Source: Streptomyces typhae
Lineage (GTDB): Bacteria; Actinomycetota; Actinomycetes; Streptomycetales; Streptomycetaceae
Assembly (NCBI RefSeq): GCF_009755605.1
Contig: NZ_WPNZ01000007.1
Span: 352,223 to 416,222 of the forward strand
Length of the DNA stretch: 64,000 nucleotides
Direction: 5' to 3'
Part shown: piece after piece, positions 1-7,488 of the stretch
Numbering within the stretch: the first letter of the stretch is position 1
How the letters are laid out: each line of letters opens with the position of its first letter
Position numbers and translations under genes: made by a program
The notes under the pieces: model-generated
Told to the model about the DNA's origin: nothing
Database searches by the model: none
What the model saw: only the letters and a program-made list of their open reading frames with translations

Positions 1-356
1 CCGCCCGCGCGGTAGACGACGTCCTGGGCGGCGAGGGAGGAGTGGCCCGCGCCGAAGGCGAAGAGGCGGCCGTCCGCGGCCACCGCGTCGGCGATCAGCT
101 CGCCCGCGGCCGTGATCGCCGGTGTCTCCTCGTCCCGCACCCGGCGCAGCAGGTCGATCGTGGCGTCGAGGTAGCGCTCGGCGACTGGCGCCGTGGCACC
201 GGAACGGTCACCGCCCGTGCCGGACGCGCCCTCGCCACCGCCGGGTACGCCACCGCTCCCGCCGGGCGACGCGCCCGCCCCCGTCGCGTCTTTCACCGGG
301 GTCGCTCCGCCCTCACGGACCCCCTCGGACCCGCCTGCCGCCATGCCGTGGCTCAT
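1..356 (-). CDS. SIS-domain (phosphosugar-binding) protein, N-terminal part
   Basis: Only the first ~118 codons are in the window; the gene runs off the left edge. The ATG at 356-354 begins MSHGMAAGG, followed by a Gly/Pro/Ala-rich low-complexity leader of about 55 residues. A typical SIS N-terminus follows: RYLDATIDLLRRVRDEE, then DGRLFAFGAGHSS near the break, the GAGHS segment being the phosphosugar-binding loop. SIS proteins of this class bind or isomerise phosphorylated sugars in the cytoplasm; substrate unknown. A second in-frame ATG at 344 is possible. It is divergent from dmdR1, leaving 179 bp for both promoters. From memory, S. coelicolor also has a SIS gene beside dmdR1. Confidence 0.75.
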   Translation of the reverse strand, partial: MSHGMAAGGSEGVREGGATPVKDATGAGASPGGSGGVPGGGEGASGTGGDRSGATAPVAERYLDATIDLLRRVRDEETPAITAAGELIADAVAADGRLFAFGAGHSSLAAQDVVYRAG

Positions 357-535
357 CCGCGAAACCCCTTCGTCCCGCCGTCGTCCCGTCGTGTCGCGGA
401 TCACGGTGCGGTCTGGACCAGGGCCCTGTCAATACGGCCTCCGACCGCCTCTTTTCCCGGCGCAACCCGGTTGTCAGCGGTATGCGTCAGAATTGGAGAC
501 AGGGCCAGCGCACGAGCGAATTCTGAGGGGCACCC

Positions 536-1228
536 ATGTCGGGGCTGATTGACACCACTGAGATGTATTTGCGCACCATCCTCGAGCTGGAGGAGGAGGG
601 TGTCGTCCCCATGCGCGCCAGGATCGCCGAGCGGCTCGACCAGAGCGGCCCGACGGTGAGCCAGACGGTGGCGCGGATGGAGCGTGACGGCCTGGTGGCC
701 GTCGCAAGCGACCGGCACCTGGAGCTGACCGAGGAGGGCCGCCGTCTCGCCACCCGCGTGATGCGCAAGCACCGCCTCGCCGAATGTCTCCTGGTCGACG
801 TGATCGGCCTGGAGTGGGAGCAGGTGCACGCCGAGGCCTGCCGCTGGGAGCACGTGATGAGCGAGGCGGTGGAGCGCCGCGTCCTCGAGCTCCTGCGCCA
901 TCCCACCGAGTCGCCGTACGGCAACCCCATCCCGGGCCTGGAAGAGCTCGGCGAGAAGGACGGCGCCGACCCGTTCCTGGACGAGGGCATGGTCTCCCTG
1001 ATCGACCTCGACCCCGGCACGGACGGCAAGACGGTCGTGGTGCGCCGCATCGGCGAGCCGATCCAGACGGATGCCCAGCTGATGTACACGCTCCGGCGCG
1101 CGGGCGTGCAGCCCGGCTCGGTCGTGAGCGTCACGGAGTCCGCGGGCGGCGTGCTCGTCGGCAGCAGCGGCGAGGCCGCCGAGCTCGCGGCGGACGTCGC
1201 GTCGCACGTGTTCGTGGCCAAGCGCTGA
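536..1228 (+). CDS. dmdR1: DtxR/IdeR-family iron-dependent repressor (DmdR1-like)
   Basis: 230 aa, the usual length of DtxR, IdeR and DmdR1. All primary and ancillary metal ligands of DtxR are at identical numbering: M10, H79, E83, H98, C102, E105 and H106. The winged helix-turn-helix spans about residues 20-70 (SGPTVSQTVARMERDGLV is the recognition helix), dimerisation 75-140, and a C-terminal SH3-like domain 150-225. Known role: Fe(II)-loaded dimers bind iron boxes and repress siderophore and iron-uptake genes. The start is set by GAGGGG at 525-530, 5 nt before the ATG. No iron box (TTAGGTTAGGCT-like) was seen upstream. A long open frame on the opposite strand (401-1207) covers the gene; see findings. 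Confidence 0.95.
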   Translation: MSGLIDTTEMYLRTILELEEEGVVPMRARIAERLDQSGPTVSQTVARMERDGLVAVASDRHLELTEEGRRLATRVMRKHRLAECLLVDVIGLEWEQVHAEACRWEHVMSEAVERRVLELLRHPTESPYGNPIPGLEELGEKDGADPFLDEGMVSLIDLDPGTDGKTVVVRRIGEPIQTDAQLMYTLRRAGVQPGSVVSVTESAGGVLVGSSGEAAELAADVASHVFVAKR

Positions 1229-1871
1229 CGGCGCCCGGCCCCGGGCCGGGTGCCGAACCGGCTGTTCCGGTCAACTCCTGTGAGCACAGAGGCGGTTGGG
1301 ACAAGACCGAGACCGGCCGGAGTGGAAGATCCAGTGTGCCGAATCGCAGCGGCGGAACGCATTGCGTGCGAGGCTGTCGCGAGAGGCATATGACCCGATG
1401 ATTCTCGACCCGGCGCCGTCCGGGCCCCCGGAGGACGGGACCCGGCGGGCGGTCGGCCAGGGCGGTCACCGGGTCCTGCACCGGGTCCTTGCCGCACGGC
1501 GGGAGAGGGGGCGGACGATGAGCCCGGCTGGTGATCAGGCGTGCGCGAACCGCAGAGCACCCCGCGTCGCCCGCGGCATGCCCCGCGCCGCCCGCGCAGA
1601 GGGCCCCGGCGCCCTTGGGCGCCGGGGCCTGTCCTCCCCTGTGCTGACCCGGAGCCCCGAGCTCTCAGGGTCATTCCCCACGGGCCGGTTTCCCCGAGCG
1701 GCCCGCCCCCCGATGAAGATCTCCCCTCGGCGGCGGCGGTCAATCCTTGAGCACGGTCACCCGAACGAGGGGTGTTGGCGGCAAGACGGCCGAGATCGAA
1801 TGAGGGTTCGATAGCGTGCCGGGGTGCGTGAGCGAACGACACGTCCGGATCCAAGGGGGGTGCCTGGGACC
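1229..1871. other. Gene-free stretch with one strong hairpin
   Basis: About 640 bp separate dmdR1 from the hydrolase gene. I see no frame with credible Streptomyces codon use and a ribosome-binding site. It holds a very stable inverted repeat at 1602-1629 and, just before the next gene, AAGGGGGG at 1852-1859. A small RNA ending at the hairpin is possible but has no direct support. Confidence 0.5.
1602..1629. terminator. Perfect 13-bp inverted repeat, terminator-like
   Basis: GGCCCCGGCGCCC at 1602-1614 pairs with GGGCGCCGGGGCC at 1617-1629, closing on a CTTG-type loop. The next bases are TGTCCTCCCC, so there is no U-tract; many Streptomyces terminators lack one. It lies ~370 bp past dmdR1, far for that gene's terminator, and could end an unrecognised transcript in 1229-1600. 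Confidence 0.6.
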
Positions 1872-2738
1872 ATGGTGCGACGCATCGACGTGACCGGCGC
1901 GGGTGGCGTGGGCCTCGCCGCCTGGGAGTACGCGGACCCTCCCAAATCCAGGGAGGCCGAGGCGTCCCCGGGCGGAGTCCTGCTGCTGCACGGCCTGATG
2001 GGCCGTGCCTCGCACTGGGCGGGCACGGCCCGCTGGCTCGCCGAGCGGCACCGCGCGGTCGCCCTCGACCAGCGCGGGCACGGCCAGAGCGACAAGCCGG
2101 CCGACGGCCCCTACCACCGCGAGGCGTACGTGGACGACGCCGAGGCCGCCCTGGAACAGCTAGGCCTCGCCCCCGCCGTCCTCATCGGCCACTCCATGGG
2201 CGCGCTCACCGGATGGCAGCTCGCCGCGCGCCGCCCCGACCTGGTGCGGGGCCTGGTCGTCTGCGACATGCGCGCCTCGGCGCTCGGAGCCGCCTCGCAG
2301 CGGGAGTGGGCGGACTGGTTCAAGTCCTGGCCGGTGCCGTTCGCGACGCTCGCCGACGTCCGCAAGTGGTTCGGCGAGGACGACCCCTGGGTGGAGCGGC
2401 CCAACCCCTCGCGGGGCAACTTCTTCGCGGAGGTGATGACCGAGGGCGACGACGGCTGGCGCCCCGTCTTCGACCCGGCGCACATGCTGAAGTCCCGCGA
2501 GACCTGGGTGTACGACGCGCACTGGGAGGAGCTGATCCAGGTCCAGTGCCCCGCCCTCGTCGTCCGCGGCCTGGACGGCGAGCTGGGCCGCGCCGAGGCC
2601 CAGGAGATGGTGCGCGTCCTGCCCCGCGGGGCCTACGCGGAGGTCCCCGACGCCGGCCACCTCGTGCACTACGACCAGCCGGCGGGCTGGCGAGAGGCGA
2701 TCGAGCCGTTCCTGGACGGCGTCCTGACGGGCTCCTAG
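1872..2738 (+). CDS. alpha/beta-fold hydrolase
   Basis: 288 aa from the ATG at 1872, chosen for the AAGGGGGG at 1852-1859; a GTG at 1824 would add 16 residues with no ribosome-binding site. Hydrolase-1 fold signatures: oxyanion strand LLLHGLMGRASHW (37-49), DQRGHGQSDKP, nucleophile elbow GHSMG with Ser108, acid in RGLDGE near 233, and catalytic His263 in PDAGHLVHYD. No signal peptide, so cytoplasmic. The family covers esterases, epoxide hydrolases, haloperoxidases and C-C hydrolases; sequence alone does not pick the substrate. Single gene, convergent with pdxH 29 bp downstream. From memory an alpha/beta hydrolase also follows dmdR1 in S. coelicolor. Confidence 0.9.
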   Translation: MVRRIDVTGAGGVGLAAWEYADPPKSREAEASPGGVLLLHGLMGRASHWAGTARWLAERHRAVALDQRGHGQSDKPADGPYHREAYVDDAEAALEQLGLAPAVLIGHSMGALTGWQLAARRPDLVRGLVVCDMRASALGAASQREWADWFKSWPVPFATLADVRKWFGEDDPWVERPNPSRGNFFAEVMTEGDDGWRPVFDPAHMLKSRETWVYDAHWEELIQVQCPALVVRGLDGELGRAEAQEMVRVLPRGAYAEVPDAGHLVHYDQPAGWREAIEPFLDGVLTGS

Positions 2739-2767
2739 GCCCGCCCGGCCCGCAGGAACTCAGGAAC

Positions 2768-3496
2768 TCAGGGGCTGAGGCGCTGGAGCGTCCACGGCGC
2801 GGAGGCGTCCTCGCGGACGTAGCGCAGCCTGTCGTGCAGGCGATCGGCGCGGCCCTGCCAGAACTCGACCGCGTCCGGGACGACGCGGTAGCCGCCCCAG
2901 TGCGGCGGCGCGGGCACCTGCTCGCCCTCCGGATGGCGCGCGGCCAACTCCGCGTACGCGGCGTCGAGTTCCGCGCGGGAGCCGATGACGGACGACTGGG
3001 CGCTCGCCCAGGCCCCGAGCTGGGAGCCGTGCGGGCGGCTGCGGAAGTAGCGGACGGTCTCGTCCCTGCCGGTCCGCTCCGCCGTGCCGGTCACGATCAC
3101 CTGGCGGGCCATCGGGTGCCAGGGGAAGAGCAGCGAGACATGCGGGTTGGCGTCGATGTCCCGCGCCTTGCCGGACTCGTAGTTCGTGTAGAAGACGAAG
3201 CCGCGGGTGTCGTAGCCCTTCAGGAGCACCGTGCGGGAACTGGGCCGCCCCTGGGCGTCCGCCGTGGACACGACCATCGCGTTGGGCTCGTGGATCACCC
3301 CGGCGGGGTCCGCGGCCTCGGCGGCCGCTCGGGCGAACCAGTGCCCGAACTGTTCGAAGGGATCGGCGGGGAAGTCGGCTTCGGCGATGCCCTCGGCGAC
3401 GTAGTGGGCACGCATGGCGGCCAGGTCGGCGGCGCCCGCGGGGGAGCCCGCGGTGGGGCCGCTCTCGTCGGGGTCGGTGGCACGGGAGTCGGTCAC
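2768..3496 (-). CDS. pdxH: pyridoxamine 5'-phosphate oxidase
   Basis: 242 aa; FMN enzyme oxidising pyridoxamine- or pyridoxine-5'-phosphate to PLP, the last step of B6 salvage. Family signatures: GRPSSRTVLLKGYDTRGFVFYTN (FMN phosphate binding, about 75-97), SGKARDIDANPHVSLLFPWH, QVIVTGTAER, RPHGSQLGAWAS and the C-terminal block VEFWQGRADRLHDRLRY...W..QRLSP that holds PLP. The N-terminal ~40 residues are a disordered DESGPTAG-type leader typical of actinobacterial PdxH. The GTG start at 3496 is preceded by CAAGAT (3508-3503) and 6 nt, fitting a leaderless mRNA. Convergent with the hydrolase, divergent from citrate synthase. PLP serves serC encoded 15 kb away. Confidence 0.95.
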   Translation of the reverse strand: MTDSRATDPDESGPTAGSPAGAADLAAMRAHYVAEGIAEADFPADPFEQFGHWFARAAAEAADPAGVIHEPNAMVVSTADAQGRPSSRTVLLKGYDTRGFVFYTNYESGKARDIDANPHVSLLFPWHPMARQVIVTGTAERTGRDETVRYFRSRPHGSQLGAWASAQSSVIGSRAELDAAYAELAARHPEGEQVPAPPHWGGYRVVPDAVEFWQGRADRLHDRLRYVREDASAPWTLQRLSP

Positions 3497-3747
3497 CCGG
3501 TCATCTTGCCGTATCCGAACACCGCGGCACGCGGCGGCAGTCGGCGGTGTTCAAGTCCCCCTTGAGGTGATGTGTGGCACTGAGTGCCGCAGTCCATCGC
3601 CAAGGGTGGCACCAAGGGCTATCGTTCCCAATCCGTGTCGGTTGGGTGACCTCCGGCCGCGCGGGGCATCACCGGGTTACCCCGGATCCCGGAGACCGGG
3701 TTCCGGGTCGCATCCACCCCGTCGTACACATCCCGAGGAGCCGCCTG

Positions 3748-4848
3748 ATGTCCGACTTCGTACCCGGACTTGAAGGAGTCGTCGCTTTCGAGACGGAGAT
3801 CGCCGAACCGGACAAGGAAGGCGGTGCCCTGCGTTACCGGGGCGTCGACATCGAGGACCTGGTCGGTCACGTCTCCTTCGGCAACGTCTGGGGCCTGCTC
3901 GTGGACGGCGCCTTCGACCCCGGTCTGCCGCCCGCCGAGCCGTTCCCCATTCCCGTGCACTCCGGTGACATCCGCGTCGACGTGCAGTCGGCGCTCGCCA
4001 TGCTCGCCCCCGTGTGGGGCCTGCGCCCGCTGCTCGACATCGACGAGTCCCAGGCCCGCGACGACCTCGCGCGTGCCGCCGTCATGGCGCTGTCGTACGT
4101 GGCGCAGTCCGCGCGCGGCCAGGGCCTGCCGATGGTCCCGCAGCGTGAGATCGACAAGGCCCAGACCGTCGTGGAGCGCTTCATGCGGCGCTGGCGCGGC
4201 GAGCCCGACCCGCGCCACGTCCGGGCCGTCGACGCCTACTGGACGTCCGCCGCCGAGCACGGCATGAACGCCTCCACCTTCACCGCCCGCGTCATCGCCT
4301 CCACCGGCGCCGACGTGGCCGCCGCCCTGTCCGGCGCGGTCGGCGCCATGTCGGGCCCGCTGCACGGCGGCGCGCCCTCCCGCGTCCTCGGCATGATCGA
4401 GGAGATCGAGCGCACCGGTGACGCCGTCGCCTACGTCAAACAGGCCCTCGACAAGGGCGAGCGGCTGATGGGATTCGGGCACCGCGTCTACCGCGCCGAG
4501 GACCCGCGCGCCCGCGTCCTGCGCCGCACCGCCCGCGAGCTGGGCGCCCCCCGCTTCGAGGTCGCCGAGGCCCTGGAGAAGGCCGCCCTCGACGAGTTGC
4601 ACGCCCGCCGTCCCGACCGGGTCCTCGCCACCAACGTGGAGTTCTGGGCGGCGATCGTCCTGGACTTCGCCGAGGTCCCGGCGCACATGTTCACGTCCAT
4701 GTTCACCTGTGCCCGCACCGCCGGCTGGTCGGCGCACATCCTGGAGCAGAAGCGCACCGGCCGCCTGGTGCGCCCGTCGGCGCGGTACGTGGGCCCCGCC
4801 GCGCGCAGCCCCCGGGACATCCCCGGGTACGGAGACCTGAAGGGCTGA
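3748..4848 (+). CDS. citrate synthase (citrate synthase 2 type)
   Basis: 366 aa. Condenses oxaloacetate and acetyl-CoA to citrate in the TCA cycle. Catalytic residues are visible: His in MSGPLHGGAPSRV (~207), His in GFGHRVYRAEDPRA (~247) and Asp in AIVLDFAEVPAHMFT (~300). It opens directly with DFVPGLEGVVAFETEIAEPDKEGGALRYRG, a form typical of the shorter actinobacterial second citrate synthase. I chose the ATG at 3748 because GAGGAG lies 7 nt upstream and the protein then starts with the conserved SDFVPGLEGV; the frame is open further upstream to 3574 without family similarity. Divergent from pdxH. Confidence 0.93.
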   Translation: MSDFVPGLEGVVAFETEIAEPDKEGGALRYRGVDIEDLVGHVSFGNVWGLLVDGAFDPGLPPAEPFPIPVHSGDIRVDVQSALAMLAPVWGLRPLLDIDESQARDDLARAAVMALSYVAQSARGQGLPMVPQREIDKAQTVVERFMRRWRGEPDPRHVRAVDAYWTSAAEHGMNASTFTARVIASTGADVAAALSGAVGAMSGPLHGGAPSRVLGMIEEIERTGDAVAYVKQALDKGERLMGFGHRVYRAEDPRARVLRRTARELGAPRFEVAEALEKAALDELHARRPDRVLATNVEFWAAIVLDFAEVPAHMFTSMFTCARTAGWSAHILEQKRTGRLVRPSARYVGPAARSPRDIPGYGDLKG

Positions 4849-4881
4849 GGCCCCGCGCCACCGGGGTGGGGGCGCCGGGCC
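4849..4881. terminator. Imperfect hairpin between convergent genes
   Basis: GGCCCCGCGCC directly after the citrate synthase stop can pair with GGCGCCGGGCC at 4871-4881 (10 of 11 positions). It lies between the convergent citrate synthase and TetR genes and could end both transcripts. There is no U-tract. Confidence 0.45.
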
Positions 4882-4894
4882 GGAGCCGAGCAGG

Positions 4895-5542
4895 TCAGCC
4901 CAGTGCCTCGTCCACCAGGCGCCCCCACTGCGCCACGACCCGCTCGCGGCGGGCCCCGTCGTCCGTGAGGAGGTTCGCGAGGCCGAGGCCGCGCGCCATG
5001 TCGAGCAGGCCCTGCACGGTCTCGCGGACGCCGGGCCCGCGCTCGTCGGCGCCGAGCAGCTCCACCGCGATGCGGTGCGTCTCCCGGCCCACGCGCGCCT
5101 CCAGCTCGGCCACGCGCGGGCTCAGCTGCTCCTCGTTGGAGGCGGCGACCCACAGTTGCAGGGCGGCCCGGAACAGCGGGCCCGTGTACAGGTCGACGAG
5201 GGCGGCGACCACCGCGGTCCGGTCGGCCCCGGCCGCGCGCCGACCGCCTCGCGGGGTCGTGCCCCGGCCGCCTCGCGGGGCCGTGGGGAAGAGGCCGCGC
5301 AGTGCGGCCGACCGCTCCTCGGCGACGTACTCGACCGCCGCCGTGAACAGTTCCTCGCGGGTGCGGAAGTGGTGCTGGGCCGCGCCGCGCGACACCCCCG
5401 CGCGTTCGGCGACCACGGACACCGTCGACCCCGCCCAGCCGTGCTCGGCGAGGCAGGCGACCGCCGCCTCCAGGAGCCGCTGCCGGGTGACCCGGCTGCG
5501 GTCCTGCTTGGGGGCGCGGTCGGCCTCGGTCACAGCGCCCAT
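4895..5542 (-). CDS. TetR-family regulator, last gene of the acyl-CoA catabolic operon
   Basis: 215 aa. N-terminal TetR helix-turn-helix at about 17-63: RQRLLEAAVACLAEHGWAG, then TVSVVAERAGVSRGAAQHHF and RTREELFTAAVEYV. The remainder is a helical ligand domain. Residues ~92-105 carry a repeated GGRGTTPRGGRR insertion encoded by a short duplicated DNA segment near 5240-5280. Its start overlaps the 3' end of the crotonase gene by 13 nt, so the two are co-translated and it is probably the pathway-specific regulator, sensing an acyl-CoA intermediate. Candidate operators are the palindromes at 6297-6312 and 13805-13822. Confidence 0.9.
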   Translation of the reverse strand: MGAVTEADRAPKQDRSRVTRQRLLEAAVACLAEHGWAGSTVSVVAERAGVSRGAAQHHFRTREELFTAAVEYVAEERSAALRGLFPTAPRGGRGTTPRGGRRAAGADRTAVVAALVDLYTGPLFRAALQLWVAASNEEQLSPRVAELEARVGRETHRIAVELLGADERGPGVRETVQGLLDMARGLGLANLLTDDGARRERVVAQWGRLVDEALG

Positions 5543-6279
5543 GAACGCTCCCGTCGTTCCAGGAACGCCTCCATCCCCTCCCTGGCCTCGGCGGAACCGA
5601 AACGGCGTGCGGAAAGGGCGACGAGGGCGTCCGCTTCCTTGTCGAATGCGTCAAGCACCCTAGCCGCCACGAGTTCCTTCGCGTCCGCCAGCGCCCCCGG
5701 GGCCGCCTTGCGCAACCCTTCGAGCACCGGCGCCAGGACCGTGTCGACGTCCCCGCCGTCCTGCGCGCACGCCGTGAGCAGGCCGATCCTGGCCGCCTCC
5801 GGCGCATCGAAGCGTTCCCCGGTGAGGTAGTAGCGGGCGGCGGCGCGCGGCTGAAGGCGTGGCAGCAGGGTCAGTGAGATCACCGCGGGGACGACACCGA
5901 TGTGCACCTCGGTGAGCGCGAACGACGCGTCCGTGCCGCCCGCCACCGCGATGTCGCAGGCCCCGAGCAGACCGAGCCCACCCGCACGTACATGCCCCGT
6001 CACGCGTGCCACCACCGGCTTCGGCAGCGCGACGAGCTGCCTCAGCAGCGCCACGAACGCCCCCGGGTCCGGCGGTTCGCGCAGGTCGGCGCCCGCGCAG
6101 AACGTCGAGCCGGTGTGGGTGAGGACGACGGCGCGCACGGCGTCGTCCGCGCCCGCCGCCGTCAGCGCGGCGGCCAGCTCACCCACGAGGGCGGCCGAGA
6201 GCGCGTTGCGGTTCGCGGGCGCGTCCAGGGTGAGCGTGAGGACACCCCGGTCGGGCCCGGCCACCAGAACCGATGCCAT
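5530..6279 (-). CDS. enoyl-CoA hydratase/isomerase family protein (crotonase fold)
   Basis: 249 aa crotonase-superfamily protein. The CoA-binding and oxyanion segments are visible: NRNALSAALVGEL (27-39), FCAGADLRE (~61-69) and AGGLGLLGACDIAVAG (~100-115). The second catalytic acid of hydratases is present in LTEVHIGVVPA, but the first (Glu144 of rat hydratase) is replaced by Leu/Gly in GLGLLGACD, so activity may differ from classical hydration. Context suggests it hydrates the glutaconyl-CoA type product made by the carboxylase (AtuE or LiuC role). The start at 6279 has AGAGGAAG 5 nt upstream. It overlaps the TetR gene and has its own candidate operator at 6297-6312. Confidence 0.88.
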   Translation of the reverse strand: MASVLVAGPDRGVLTLTLDAPANRNALSAALVGELAAALTAAGADDAVRAVVLTHTGSTFCAGADLREPPDPGAFVALLRQLVALPKPVVARVTGHVRAGGLGLLGACDIAVAGGTDASFALTEVHIGVVPAVISLTLLPRLQPRAAARYYLTGERFDAPEAARIGLLTACAQDGGDVDTVLAPVLEGLRKAAPGALADAKELVAARVLDAFDKEADALVALSARRFGSAEAREGMEAFLERRERSWAL

Positions 6280-6296
6280 GAGAACTTCCTCTGCTC

Positions 6297-6312
6297 TAAA
6301 ACGACCGTTCTA
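6297..6312. promoter_or_regulatory. TetR-type palindrome upstream of the crotonase gene
   Basis: TAAAACG-AC-CGTTCTA, 7-bp arms with one mismatch around a 2-nt centre, lies 18 bp upstream of the crotonase start in an unusually A/T-rich patch between the dehydrogenase and crotonase genes. The 16-bp symmetry and position fit an operator for the TetR protein two genes downstream. Inferred from symmetry only. Confidence 0.5.
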
Positions 6313-6324
6313 TTTATTGCTGAG

Positions 6325-7488
6325 CTAGTACGACTTGGGCAGGCCCAGGGTCTGATGGGACACGAAGTTCAGGATCATCTCGCGGCTGACCGGCGCGATC
6401 CGCGCCACCCGGGACGCCACGATCAGCGAGGCGAGCCCGTACTCCTTGGACAGGCCGTTGCCGCCGAGGGTGTGCACGGCCTGGTCGACGGCCTTCACAC
6501 AGGCGTCGGCCGCCGCGAACTTCGCCATGTTCGCGGCTTCGCCCGCGCCCATGTCGTCGCCCTCGTCGTACAGGCGCGCCGCCTTCTGCATCATCAGGCG
6601 GGCCAGTTCGATCTCGATGTGCGACTGGGCCAGCGGGTGCGCGACGGCCTGGTGGGCGCCGATCGGGGACTTCCACACCGCGCGTTCCTTGGCGTACTCG
6701 ACGGCCCGCTCAAGGGCGAAGCGGGCCATGCCGACGGAGAACGCGGCCGTCATGATGCGTTCGGGGTTGAGCCCGGCGAACAGCTGGAGCAGGCCCGCGT
6801 CCTCGTCGCCGACCAGCGCGTCCGCGGGCAGCCGGACGTCGTCGAGCACCAGCTCGAACTGCTTCTCCGGTGCCTGCACCTCCATGTCGATGCGGTTCCG
6901 CGCGAAGCCCGGGGCGTCGCGCGGAACGATGAACAGACACGGCTTGAGACGGCCGGTGCGGGCGTCCTCGGTGCGGCCGACGATCAGTGTGGCGTCGGCG
7001 ATGTCGACGCCGGAGATGAAGACCTTGCGGCCGGTCAGGAGCCAGTCGTCGCCGTCCCTGCGGGCGGTGGTGGTGATGCGGTGCGAGTTGGAGCCGGCGT
7101 CGGGCTCGGTGATGCCGAACGCCATGGTGCGGCTGCCGTCGGCGAGGCCGGGCAGCCACTGCCGCTTCTGCTCGTCGGTGCCGAAGCGGGCGATGACCGT
7201 GCCGCAGATCGCCGGGGACACCACCAGCATCAGCAGCGGGCTGCCCGCGGCGCCCAGCTCCTCCAGGACGATGGAGAGCTCGGCTATGCCGCCGCCCCCG
7301 CCGCCGTACTCCTCGGGCAGGTTAACGCCCAGGTAGCCGAGTTTCGCGGCGTCGGCCCACAGCTCGTCCGGGTGGCCCTCCTCCGCGACGACGCGGGTCA
7401 TGTAGTCGCGGCCGTAGCGCCTGCCGAGCGCGGCGACGGCGGCGCGCAGTGCCTGGTGTTCCTCGGTCTCCAGAACGGGAGCGTTCAC
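6325..7488 (-). CDS. acyl-CoA dehydrogenase
   Basis: 387 aa FAD enzyme from the GTG at 7488. Features: N-terminal helical domain LETEEHQALRAAVAALGRRYGRDYM; AFGITEPDAGSNSHRI (flavin/substrate signature, ~127-142); RKVFISG; and the C-terminal block VHTLGGNGLSKEYGL, whose Glu is where short- and medium-chain enzymes hold the catalytic base. It oxidises an acyl-CoA to the trans-2-enoyl-CoA using ETF. In this cluster the expected substrate is a branched or terpenoid acyl-CoA (isovaleryl- or citronellyl-CoA like), made ready for the biotin carboxylase next door. Its GTG overlaps the stop of the alpha subunit (GTGA, 7485-7488), which fixes the start. Confidence 0.92.
   Translation of the reverse strand: MNAPVLETEEHQALRAAVAALGRRYGRDYMTRVVAEEGHPDELWADAAKLGYLGVNLPEEYGGGGGGIAELSIVLEELGAAGSPLLMLVVSPAICGTVIARFGTDEQKRQWLPGLADGSRTMAFGITEPDAGSNSHRITTTARRDGDDWLLTGRKVFISGVDIADATLIVGRTEDARTGRLKPCLFIVPRDAPGFARNRIDMEVQAPEKQFELVLDDVRLPADALVGDEDAGLLQLFAGLNPERIMTAAFSVGMARFALERAVEYAKERAVWKSPIGAHQAVAHPLAQSHIEIELARLMMQKAARLYDEGDDMGAGEAANMAKFAAADACVKAVDQAVHTLGGNGLSKEYGLASLIVASRVARIAPVSREMILNFVSHQTLGLPKSY

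Noticed and set aside
3548..3560. TGTTCAAGTCCCC resembles a tRNA T-arm
   Set aside because: No matching acceptor, anticodon arm or 3' end can be built around it; it lies in the pdxH-citrate synthase gap.
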